A stretch of 64,000 nucleotides of DNA from Nymphaea colorata. Lineage: Eukaryota; Streptophyta; Magnoliopsida; Nymphaeales; Nymphaeaceae. Positions 29,692 to 40,370 of the stretch are shown here, piece by piece. The position numbers and the translations under genes are program-made. Location of the stretch: NCBI RefSeq assembly GCF_008831285.2, contig NC_045142.1, positions 7,602,713-7,666,712 of the forward strand. The letters run 5' to 3'. Under the pieces are notes generated by a model. It was not told the origin of the DNA. It saw only the letters and a list, made by a program, of their open reading frames with translations, and searched no databases. Within the stretch, counting starts at the first letter, position 1, and each line of letters starts with the position of its first letter.

Positions 29692-30560
29692 AATCAGGGT
29701 TTTCTTTACCTTAGCCTTGATATCTCCAAGGCTTATAATAGCATTAGTTGAGTTTTTTTTGAGTAGGTACCTCTTTACTCCTTGGCTTTAAAAAGGACTA
29801 GATAGACAAATTTATGGTGTGTGTCTATTGCTTCTGTCTCCACTAGTCGAGTAGCACTCGTAGTGAGTTCCTTCTTATGTATAGGGACCTATATGAAGGA
29901 GACATTTTATCTCATTATTCATTCCATATTGTTATGGATAGGGACCGAGCCAGGGGGCATAGGGGCCCTGGATCCCCATCAAAAAGAATTTTAAAAAAAT
30001 TACATGTAAATTTTAGAAAATTTTACTTGTCCTATATAACAATTTTGAAAAATGATATTTTGACCCTTATCAAAATTTAAAAACTTTAATTTGGCCCTCC
30101 TCATGAAAAAAAATCTGGCTCCCGTAGATCATTTTCAGGCATTACAGCGGTGGCTCCCCTACAGCCATAGGGCAGCGCAGGGCAGTATGACTCCATGGAT
30201 CCCACTAATTGGTTAGGGTCCTTGTTTGTTGATGTTTGCTGATGATGTGCTTCTCTTTTGTAGGGCAGAGAAGAGGTCGATTGAATCTATTAAAAGTTCC
30301 CTTCTTCATTTAATAGATTGTGCAGCTCATGTTATGGTTGGCATCAAAGCTTACTCAAATGAAGTGTCCAACCAGTCCTCTATTCTTAGATGGGAAATGA
30401 GCAAGTGATCCCCAATCAAATATTTGGGACTTCTGCTATTGCAAGTAACCTAATTGAAAACTATTGTGAGAAACTTATTTTTAAGCATAGTCACAATAGA
30501 CTTTCTTGCATTTTAAACAGCGAGGTGTCTTTCGGGTCTAATATGGTGAGCTTGAAACAA
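29692..30560 (+). pseudogene. LINE reverse transcriptase fragment, part 2, interrupted by a MITE
   Basis: Contains RT motif A as LDISKAYNSIS (29716-29748) followed by a TGA, a GDILSHYSFHIVM block (about 29896-29937) corresponding to the RQGDPLSPYLF region, and the catalytic block MFADDVLLFC (30232-30261). A later block (IASNLIENYCEKLI...HNRLS) corresponds to the region after motif D. Stops and frameshifts are frequent. The MITE at 29939-30127 lies between the GD block and FADD. A-rich DNA follows. Confidence 0.85.
29939..30127. mobile_element. MITE, CAGGGGCGGAG family, inside the LINE
   Basis: The left end is TAGGGACCGAGCCAGG and the right end ctggctcccgta, degenerate versions of the family ends. 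The interior aaaattacatgtaaattttag matches the 26238 copy. A target duplication was not resolved. Confidence 0.7.
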
Positions 30561-31930
30561 CAAAAAAAAATGGTAAATTAAAACAAAAACATTGGTAAAA
30601 TAAAACAAGCAAGAAACTAATAACACAAACATAAAAGAGAAGTAAATTTACAACAAATTAAAAATGTGAAAAAATGTATAAAATAAAGAGAACGGGAAAA
30701 ATATGAAAAAACATGAAAAATTCATTTTTTTCAATTTGTTTTGGCTTGATGTAACAGCCCAACTTTGGGACCTACTACTGCCCTAGATGGCAAAGTGCCG
30801 ACATCGAGGTGCCAAACCTTCAAACTTCTAAAAAAAATCACAACCAAAATGGTGATTTTTTTTTAAAGTTCTAAATGGCTAACTTATTTATCCTTTTCTT
30901 TTTGCGTTTTTTCAAAAAAAAAAAAGTGTTTTTTGTGACTATATTTCTAAGATGAACAAATGCCATGCTTCATTTCCTTTGGGCAAGTATTTTAGATATA
31001 ACAACATTGGGACTTTAAAAGACTTGAAAGAAGGGTCTTGGTTTATCAAATGCTTCTCTTGAGCATTGGATGGTGTTACGCATGATGCCAAGCGGAGAAT
31101 AGGTAAAGATAACATGAAGTCTTGGCAGGATAATTAAAAAAAATAATAACAAAAAAGTTTTAAAAAATACATGAAACCAGAACTATCCAATTAAAAGATG
31201 GAAGGTTCTGCTTTGATGTCTCATGATATCAGGTAAAACCTAGAGTCATGATTCAATGGCTATATATATATGTGTGTTTTCAAAAAAAGCATGAGAAGAG
31301 CAAGATTGAATCGAAGCGCATGCAAGCAAGGTTGTGAGGGTAGAAGAAATGCCCACCAGAAAATGCCTCCAAATTAGTATGTGTGTGCAACATTTTGTAA
31401 TTTGTTCTTATTTATGTGCCTTTTCGTTGGATTACTATAAATCAATTGTTTGAAATACAAGTGCGTACATTATTTTATTCCTTCTCCATCTTTCATTCAA
31501 TTTCTGATGGCAAAAATGCACAAACGGATGGTAGACCGCACTAGCACATAGCCAACATGACTCTGGTAAGAAGCAAAATGCATGTCCCCCTTTGTTGTGC
31601 ACAAAAATGACAATTAAGTTCTACGTGTCTACGCAATTTGAGCTAATTCATAAGTCTTGTAACTAGGATGTCAAATTTAGTTTTGATTCATAATTTGGTA
31701 TAAGATATCAGGATAATGGGGGTGGTAATATCGCCCCACGCTATAAAAAAGAAGGAGGTTTTTAGCGACGGGAGAAAAGCGTCAATAAAAGCATGACCTA
31801 GAACAACTAAGCACTAATAAAAATTAAGCAAATGAGCAAGTTTAGGATGCAAAAATATGTAGGCATGCTCTTAGGTTTTTGATGTAAACCACCAATGCAT
31901 CAAGACGTAGGGCAGTGCTAGCACACTGTA
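30561..31930. other. intergenic, nothing recognised
   Basis: A-rich then mixed AT-rich DNA. No recognisable protein or RNA gene. Confidence 0.45.
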
Positions 31931-31938
31931 GTCTTGTT

Positions 31939-32190
31939 TAAGGGTGGGCATCGGACCGGTGAGCCCGGCCGGCTCGGCCCAATAGCCCGGGTCTCGGCCC
32001 GGGCCCGGCCCATTTAAAATTAAAAAAAATAAAATTTTAATTATAAAATAAATTTTTAAATATAAATTATATTTATTAATAATAAATACATATTATTAAA
32101 ACAAAAAAAATTAAAAAAATAATTTTTTAATCTAAACGGGCCGGCCCGGTTTTTCCCAGCCCAATCGGGCCGGGCCGGCGCCTAGCCTTA
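31939..32190. mobile_element. hAT-type MITE, GGCCCGG family, copy 2 (252 bp)
   Basis: Begins TAAGGGTGGGCATCGG and has GC-rich arms of repeated GGCCCGG words around an AT-rich core. Target duplications gtcttgtt (31931-31938) and gtcctgtt (32191-32198) match at 7 of 8 positions. The AT core is a near reverse complement of that in the 12942 copy. Confidence 0.87.
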
Positions 32191-32198
32191 GTCCTGTT

Positions 32199-32664
32199 GC
32201 TGGGTGGGGCTGCCCCTTGATCTTGTTCATGCCCATGGAAGTCTATAGACATAGTGTTCCACCTTGTCCGATATAAATGATTAACGAAGTGGACAAACCA
32301 CCCATGCTGGTTAGCTAGTTGTTGGGGTCTCCAACAAAGTTGGCAACTCATGAATTGGATCAAGATTCGTACTAGCTAGGTCCCAGCTGGTTAGCTAGTT
32401 GCTAGTTGATGAATTCGGCTACTCGTTCAACTCATTTGACTTACATGGTGTACTTTGTACTATCAAATTAATGAAGAAGTTGAACATATCCATAAAGATT
32501 ACACCCTAACATGACATGACATGATGGTTAGATTCCTTCTTCCCTTTGCATAGCTCACATACTGTCCATGGTGAGCAGTCTCCCGTAACTTGCAACGTAC
32601 ATGCAAGTTAAATTAAAAAGATTTCAGTGTGGTAGTGCAAGTCAATGTCGGGAATATATATATA
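32199..32664. other. intergenic, nothing recognised
   Basis: Short stretch with a local repeat (gctggttagctagttg at about 32308 and 32387) and a (TA)n tract at 32654-32672 leading into the hAT element. Confidence 0.4.
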
Positions 32665-33249
32665 TATATATATGCCTGGCGTCGGGCCGGGCCGAGATCT
32701 TAACGGGTCGGGCCCGGTTATCACTTCTATAGCCCGGCCCGGCCGACGGCCCGTTAGGTCAATCCTCCCGCGCCCTCTCCCCTTGTTTTGCATTTTCCAT
32801 CGAGGGAGGCAGAGCCGCTGTGCCGCAGAGACCGTGTGCCCGCCACCATCTCCACAGTCCATACCCAGCCAGTCCGCCACCGCCACCGTCTCCACTCCAC
32901 CACTAGGCCACCGTCGCCCTTTTGCCGCTCCGCCACTGGTCCACCATCGCCCTTTTGAAGGTACACGCTGCTCTCTGAAAATCCTAGGCCTCTTTCGTGC
33001 TATTAAGGCCAACAGTTCTGTGAATAATGCAATGGGTGCTTAACAGCTTTTACAAGATACAGGGATAATGGGGGTTATTGCCTATGGTTATGCACCAGCA
33101 TGATTTTGCTCATACTAGGATTTTTGTCTTACTGATATAGGCTCACCTATCCTAAGATTTGGAGTCCTAGATACCATTCTCACATGATTTTGGTTTCATT
33201 TTGTCCATTCATGCTGTGGTACCTCTCAGTAGATTAACTGTCTTGTAAT

Positions 33250-33520
33250 TTACAGCTTGTGGATTTCTCTGGAATTTACAGCTTGACTATTACCTATTCT
33301 TGTATCATATGTAACCTGTTCTCTCTGCACTCCTTTGTGACATGCGTCTTCAAAATTGTGGTTTTCTTTGAGATGTGCTCATGGTTTTCTGTGGAATTTA
33401 CGTGTTTAACCTGTTTCCTGCACTCCTCTTATCTTTAGCTTGTGGTTTTCTGTGGAATTTACTGTTTGACCATTACTTATTCCTGTATCATGTGTAACCT
33501 GTTCTATGCACTCCTGTATG
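33250..33520. repeat. imperfect tandem repeats in the hAT 5' region
   Basis: The words cttgtggttttctgtggaat, tgactattacctattcttgt and gtaacctgttctctgcactc recur in the same order starting near 33250, 33378 (partial) and 33438. It looks like two to three diverged copies of a unit of roughly 100-190 bp. Confidence 0.7.
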
Positions 33521-34461
33521 AATTCCTGATACCTATGTGTGTTGTGTGCATGTGTAGGTTGAGCTAGGGAGTTACTGATATACATATATACATATGTGTA
33601 TCATTAATATTTCTGCTAATTTCTTCATTAGTCATTTTCCGCTAATCACCATTTCGGTTTAAATTATTTTCTGGGATGTCGAATGTGGGTGGATGTCATT
33701 TCCGTTTATCATTAATATTTAGGAGCATAGATTCCTTGGACATTCCTACTCTCTGGACCACTGTGATAAATTTATTTGTTTACAGTTAATACCATTGCTT
33801 TGTGATCCAATTCACTAAGATACCCACCCAATCCAGGAGCATCACAAACTCAGATCTCAGTTTTTTGCTGGCTTCTCCCTATTTGGCTCAAAAAATTGTT
33901 GTGTTTAATCAAAATTTCTTCTACTTTGGATTAGTTGCTGGCTATAGGCAGTATTTTCTGATCCATGGCTACCAATCTGCCTTTATCTTTCCTGGCACTT
34001 CTTTTTTTAGTTGTGAGAAATATTTAGAGAACCAAAAAACCAAACAGTTGAGCATGTTTTGAATAACTTGTGTAGTAAAAGATAAGTTGTTTGAATGATT
34101 TTACAACTCGAACAAGAACAACAAAGCCGAACCATGAATCATGTTTAGAGTCGAGACATGAACATTTTGAGTTTCTATCATTGGTAAATTGAGTGAGTCG
34201 ATGGAAGGTTGATTAGTAACATTCACATTGCCAATTCTATGTTTTCATACTTTTGCTTTGCTGTTTTCTTATTGCAATTTTATGTTTTCAATTTTTGAAA
34301 TGTATAACTTGTAAGAGCCTCTAGTTTATGGGAAGTTTCTGTGAATCCCTCTTGTGAGAATTTTTGTAATTGGTTTTCCTATGACTATATGTTTAGGTTG
34401 TTATGATTTCATTCAAATAATAAGTCATGTCATATAGCATTGAGAATGAAGAATATCATCT

Positions 34462-36350
34462 GATGGCAGATATAGAGGAAGATGAATCTTTTACATGTAC
34501 TGAAAAAGACATTCAATCCAAGAGAAAAGAACTTCAATAGTATGGAATGACTTCAAATTAGTAGAATTTAAGGGAAAAGAGTTGGCGAAATGCAAACATT
34601 GTGGTGAACCATTTACTGCACATAGTAGCAGTGGTACGAGCCACTTAAAAAGACATAGAGATACATGTGTCAGAAAACAAATACTTGATGGAAAACAATG
34701 AACGTTGTCATTTGAAGTTGGTGAATCTACTGCCACAAATTTAGGTCTACATTGATATGGACACTATAAGAAAAGTTATGACTAAGTTGACAATAATGCA
34801 TGAACTTCCTTTCAGTATTGCAAAATATGAATATCTTAGCAATCTTCTAAAGATTTGCTATTCAAGGTTTGTGCCAATTTCTAGGAAAACACTTACAAAA
34901 GAGGCACAGTCAATGTTCTTGACTGAAAAAAAGAGATATCAAGAAGTTTTAAATAACCAAGTGCAGCGGGTATCATTGACATTTGATATGTAGTCCTCAC
35001 AATAGACATTAGGGTACTTATGCTTGACAACCTCTTATATTTATATAGATTGACAATTGCACTTTCACATACTTAATTTTATACATGTGCCTCCACCACA
35101 TAATGCAATTTGTATATGTGACATTTTATCAGAGTGCATTACTACTAAGTGAGAAATTCATTTGAAGTTGTTTTCTGTTGCTGCTGATAACTGTTCAACA
35201 AATGATAGTGGAATAAGTTTATTGAGAATGATCATAGAAAGAAAAAATAATATTTCATTTCCATTGAGAGGAGAGTACTTTCATATTCGTTGTGGTGCAC
35301 ATATCATAAATCTGATAGTTAAAGATGGTATGAATGATATGGATGATACAATTTCAAAAATTCGTGACAGTCAAATATGTAAGGGGATCACCAAAACGAC
35401 TACATGCTTTCAAAGAATGTGTAAAGGCAATGAGTTTGAATGAGAAAAAATGTTTAAACTATGATGTTCATACTCGATGGAATTCTACATTTATAATGTT
35501 GAGAGATGCATTATTATTTAAAGATATCTTCCAACATTTGGCATTGTGTGATCCTAGTTATACATGTTCTCATGCATCTGATTCATGTCAGTTCTTAAAG
35601 GTCTTCTAGATGCAACAAATCTATTCTCTACCACCAAGCAGGTAACAACTAATCTTGTTTTTGAAGAAATCGTATCAATGAACCATCATTTGTATAGGTA
35701 TCGTGGAACATCAAATGAACATATAAGGACATTGACATGCAAAATGCAAGAAAAGTTTGACAAATACTTTAAGGGCTATAATATTGTCTTTGCAATTACA
35801 GTTATTTTGGATCCTAGGCTCAAGTTGTCATACTTGAAGTATTTGCTTGGCAATTTAGATAAACCTGATGCAATAGTGAAATATGAAATTATAGAGAGTA
35901 CTCTTCATGAATTGTATGTTGAGTACAAAAATATGTATGAGGATAGTGACACGTGTAATATGCAAAAGACCAATGCATCCACTAGTACCATGATTACGAC
36001 GAAAAAGTATAAAAGTGTGTCTAAATATGAGTTTAAAGCATATGTCAACTTTGTATCTCCTGTAGTAGTTCATACGGATCTAAACAAATATTTGATTGAT
36101 CCAATGGAAGAAATTACACCTACTGTAGAGTTCTTGGTGGAAGACAAATGAAAACAAATATAAAATTCTAGCAAAGATGACTCGAGATGTATTAGCTATT
36201 CTTGTATTTACAGTTGCTTCAGAACATGCATTGAGTATATCGGGAAGAATTCTTAATGATTATCGATGTTCAACTACTCTTGAAAATGTTGAATCATTAA
36301 TCTGCACACAAAGTTGGATTCGTGATGCAAGCAACTTACGTGAAAGATAA
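34462..36350 (+). pseudogene. hAT transposase pseudogene (BED finger and hATC dimerisation domain)
   Basis: Domains in order: an acidic N-terminus (MADIEEDES); a BED zinc finger about 34546-34676 (KCKHCGEPFTAH, then SHLKRHRDTC); a helical block with HELPFSIAKYEYLSNLLK; SLTFDM at about 34976-34993; a catalytic-core region with SVAADNCSTND, YFHIRCGAHIINLIV and TRWNSTFIMLRDAL; an ILDPRLKLSYL block; and the C-terminal dimerisation region (MTRDVLAIL, TVASEHALSISGRIL, ESLICTQSWI) ending in TAA at 36348-36350. This order is that of plant RICESLEEPER-like hAT transposases of about 650-700 aa. At least three frameshifts and several stops make it non-functional. The cysteine/histidine set of the BED finger is intact. 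Confidence 0.95.
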
Positions 36351-37243
36351 GATGTTCATGCTTCATAATTTATATATATTAACATAATAGTGTGTTTAAA
36401 TTAATAAGTGTCTTTGTTACAGTTTTCATGATGCAGAGCACCATTCTGATGAGGAATGTTAATCGAGTGCATGTTTATTATGGTAATTTTTTAATTAATG
36501 CTTCGTATTCTATGCTGACAAGCACATGTTAATTTTTATTAACATTTCTTTTTCATGTTAAATTGCAGATGGACATTTCAACCTACAACCATGAACTCTC
36601 TATTGACGAGGATCCCTTTTTTTTATTTGATTTTTGGTGAGAAGTCTATCCAGTCTTTGGCAGTCTCAGCTGATGGGCAATATCTTGTAGTGTTTCTGGG
36701 TTATGTTGTATCAAAGGTCATCATCCTTTCTCTCTTACGATCTAAGTCTACTGGGCATTTGGTGATCAGATCCTTTTTGTGCTCTTGGCAACCATAAGAA
36801 ATATGGCTTGCTTGTATCTCTTCTTCTCAGGAAGAAGCCACATCTTTGCTAATTGTTACTTGCAGGCCTATTTCATTAAGTCCATGCTTGAACTATATTT
36901 TTCATGCTCATGGTCTATTTTACACCTATAATGAGCTACATAACATTAGCATTTAGGAGTGCCATAACATTAGGATGTAGGAGTGCTATTTCCCTCCGTC
37001 AAAAGAAACTTTTCCAACATGTGGTCAGCTTGTGCAGATTCATGCAAAGTATATTGTTCCATGACTGATCAAGAAGAGAATCTGTGAATAAACTTAAGAT
37101 TTTGTGGCTTATATTTTTAAAGAATTTTAGTTGATGGGACTTGGTCGTTCATTGTTACCTGTTGTGTAATATGTAATTCTCTTGGCTGTTTCTCTTCTTC
37201 CTTTTCTTTTAATCTCCTACGTGTGAATTTATTTTCAATGCAG

Positions 37244-37363
37244 AAATACATTCAGCCATTCGTCTCAAGCATGATAGCACTGGAAGCTGGCCTAGTTCTT
37301 CAAGTCGCCAAAGATGCCAGTGGGAGCCATATTCTTGAGTCCTTTATTTCTTCAAATGTTTCT
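37244..37363 (+). pseudogene. orphan PUF-repeat exon (Pumilio homolog 23/NOP9-like)
   Basis: Forty in-frame codons (KYIQPFVSSMIALEAGLVLQ, then VAKDASGSHILESFISSNVS) match the C-terminal part of the nucleolar APUM23/NOP9 PUF protein family. A good polypyrimidine tract and AG precede it and GTGAGG follows, so both splice sites survive and the exon is phase 0 on both sides. No adjoining PUF exons were recognised nearby. It is therefore a genomic gene fragment, not a processed copy. A remote neighbouring frame (36555-36797) could not be assigned to the same gene. Confidence 0.8.
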
Positions 37364-38149
37364 GTGAGGCAGCAAGTCATACCAGTTCAGGCCTAAGCGG
37401 AAGTACAAACTGTACTAGTGCACGTGGCAGTATGCGCTTGCACTTAACACCCAATTGATGTGCCCATGTAACCATGCTCATATATATCTTTGTGACTGTA
37501 CTATCTTCATGTTTGGCTTCTGAATGATTTTTCAGTGATGGTTTACTTTTCCTGTTCATCACTATTTGGTTTCTCTAACTTCTCATCTTGATTTTTAGTA
37601 TGTTGTCTGTTTGAGTGCCTTTTCTCTCTTGTCTAATGAATATTATTTGGAATGGATGAGTTATGCTCGTTTTTTCTTTTCAAGCTGTGATGGTTAGGAG
37701 CCTTTATGCCTAATTATATGCAATAAAGTTTTGAATCTTTTTTATTATGGAACTGTGATCGCAGCTGTATACAGTTCTTTTTTTTCTCAAGCCCACAGCC
37801 CCACATATATGTGTAACATTTATTTCTGCAGATTTTTGGGTTCCCTTGAAACGTGAAATAACTAATTGAAGAATTCCATTTTGTGTTGCAAACTTGCAAT
37901 AGAAATGTTTCAAAAGGTTTCCCTCTTCAGTTTGGTTCCAATTAAGTTCAGGGACCTTCAATGGAAATCAGGCCCGGCCCGACCCGGCCTGGCCCGACCC
38001 AACCCGGCCCAATGCCCACCCCTAATCATTTGTGTCAAATTGACAGTTGATTGGATGGTTAAAATATTATTGTTTTTTTCCTTCTTCTTTTTCCTTTTTT
38101 TTCCTTCTTCCTCCCCGACTCTCTCCCTTCATCCCTTTGCAATCATTTG

Positions 38150-38151
38150 AC

Positions 38152-38191
<40 letters not shown>

Positions 38192-38430
38192 AATAGTTAC
38201 TGATTTTTAAGAGTTATCCAACCATTTAATCATGATCATTGAATGAATTATGATAAACGATTAAGAGAAAAACAATAAAAAAAAGTGTTGGGTTATCCAA
38301 CCATTTTCATTATTTTATATTAGTCAATACTTTTTTCTGTTTGTTTTTCTCTCCACCATCTATTGTTTTACATGTATTGTCTTGATTAGATGATTGAGAA
38401 AATCCAAAGTATATATATATATATATATAT
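38150..38430. repeat. element bracketed by (TA)n tracts, copy 1
   Basis: About 220 bp lie between (TA)n runs at 38156-38189 and 38411-38430. The interior has ttaagagttatccaaccatt and, further on, gtcttgattagatgattga. The segment at 54001-54240 shares both blocks and is also AT-repeat bordered. Rice Micron MITEs are known to insert in (TA)n; this could be comparable. Confidence 0.55.
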
Positions 38431-39780
38431 GTCCTCCAACAGCGACTGCCCTAATTACTTGCAGAATATCATTTGAAAAAAATAACAATGGGGGAGGTGA
38501 AGGCTCCCCTCAGCCGGCCCACACATGCAGTTCCAGCAACGACCCACATAAGTTGCTTGTGGCTGCTAAAGTTAATCAAATATCAAATATCTATCAGTTT
38601 GGTAGAACAATAAAAAACTTATTTGCCTTCTTATTCTACCGGATTTTCTTGTTTTGGAAGGAAAACTATATATCTAAGATTAATAGATGTTACACACTTA
38701 GATGAACAATTTTAGCCCTTGATCGTTTTTGAGATGGACAGTTGAAAAACAATGAGACAATGATGTGGGAACTAGTACTACGCAACTAAAATGCCTAATC
38801 ACATTTTTCTCTCAATTATCGGTAAAAAATCAAGGTCGAAATTGCTCGTTGTTCATCAAACATTTAAGTGTCTAGCACCTACCAATTTCATTGTTTCATA
38901 TCCGTCCAATGTCTAGCACCTACAAGTTTTTATTTGTACAAATTTTTTCATTCGAAGCAAAAAAGTTAGGTATTGCATTCTCCTGTTCATCCCATTCTCC
39001 TGTGTCCCAACACTACTAAACTCAAAAACTAACTTACAACCTTCAAATTGATCATGATTAAACCCACTGTACGCCCAGGAACAAATATGCATTGGATGAA
39101 TTTTGACTATTAGCCCAAAAGAAGAGCATAGATAAAAGTTCTCATCAAAACAAGAACTTTTTGATTCTCATTCATAAAATCTTAGACCTTCTACATCAAT
39201 CGCGAAATGATTGATGGATACCAAATGAATGAAACTGTCTTGGTGCATATAAATTTGCTAACATATTTAAAATCAACAAACCGTTCATGTGATGCAGACC
39301 TAAACCAACCCTTTCCAACTAAGCATGTTGCACTCTTCACTCTTTAAAAAAAAAAACTTTTCCCCCTTCTGCTTTGCCCTTATATGACATGTTTTCATTA
39401 TTTTGCCAAAGCGTGAACATGTTTTATACAATGTTCATTGTTTTTATTATTTTATTTTGTGTATCTTCTCAATGTATTTTCTTAAAAATCGACAGAATTA
39501 TAGAACACCAATTTTTTAGCTGATTTATGAGTGACACAATTGCTTGAGGGGAATAATGTAACCAAATGGCAAGGCGATTCACATAAAAGGGGTCAATGTT
39601 TTAAATTCTATGGCCGTTTCGGTGCATTATTTTCTGGGTTGTAAATGATGGTAAACTATAGGTTCGTGAATTATAGATCCATGCAAACCCTAAAACAAAC
39701 CAAAAATTTGCACTCTAGAGTTATTCTTAAAAACATTTACCTAAAATAAACGTTGGAAAAATGATACAATTAATTTAGAG
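38431..39780. other. intergenic, nothing recognised
   Basis: AT-rich without a supported frame. Confidence 0.45.
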
Positions 39781-40223
39781 GATGGGCTGAAGGGGAGGAA
39801 CAGAGCTGGTCCGCCGAATATGAGCCGGTTTTCACAAACCCAACCCAAGTCAGCGGGGGCCGTTGGTCCGTCAATTTTTGCAGGGCCCAGGCCGACGTGT
39901 TGTCCGGTCACGTCGCACGCGGTGTCGTCAACACCAACAAGAACCTCGTTCATGGCTGCCGAAGCAGTTGGCCGTCGCCATACACGCAACGCGGTGGCTT
40001 CGAGGTTTGCGTAAGCGCATCGCCCTTTAGGTTTTGCTTGGACGAGGTGGAGGTTTCCGTCGCCCTTAGCCATCCGCCACGATCTCCTTTGCAGCCCCTG
40101 ATGGTCGCCCTTGCCTTCTCCTCATCCTCGTGCCACCATTGCCTCTCCCGGCGAGAAAGGATTGGGGCCTCCTCTTGTCTGATTCCGCTTTAATGGAGTT
40201 TTATCCTGCAACCCACCAAGTAT

Positions 40224-40264
<41 letters not shown>

Positions 40265-40370
40265 AACGGGCCGCCAGAGAGCAGCTTGCAGCTTTGGCTG
40301 GAAAGGTCGAAGGTTGGCCCTTGTCCAGCCAGCGTGCTCCACGCATTCTCTCTGACTAGAAAATTGAGGG
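39781..40370. other. GC-rich island of unknown nature
   Basis: Distinctly GC-richer than its surroundings and open in several frames on both strands (39741-40073 minus, 39897-40193 plus, 40122-40346 minus), ending in (CT)n(GT)n at 40223-40262. No protein is recognisable. It could be the 5' UTR/first exon or promoter of a gene, perhaps the ancestral upstream region of ADT now separated by the copia insertion; that is conjecture. Confidence 0.35.

Larger units (their letters stand above)
32665..38024 (+). mobile_element. decayed hAT element with transposase and captured host exon
   Basis: The left boundary is a GC-rich block (32673-32757) of GGGCCGGGCC/GGCCCGG words. The right boundary is another (37972-38024) ending in AATGCCCACCCCTA, the same end as the GGCCCGG MITEs. 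Between them lie a transposase pseudogene (34462-36350) and a PUF-repeat exon (37244-37363). The left tip has been disturbed by a (TA)n run and no target duplication is visible, so the exact extent of about 5.4 kb is inferred. Confidence 0.65.

Noticed and set aside
32645-33043. Overlapping GC-rich frames on both strands
   Set aside because: They begin in a (TA)n tract and run through the hAT end block; composition, not coding, explains their length.
36555-36797. Possible second captured exon (frame with SLAVSADGQYLV)
   Set aside because: A faint WD40-like phrase only; no convincing family match or paired splice sites, so it was not annotated.
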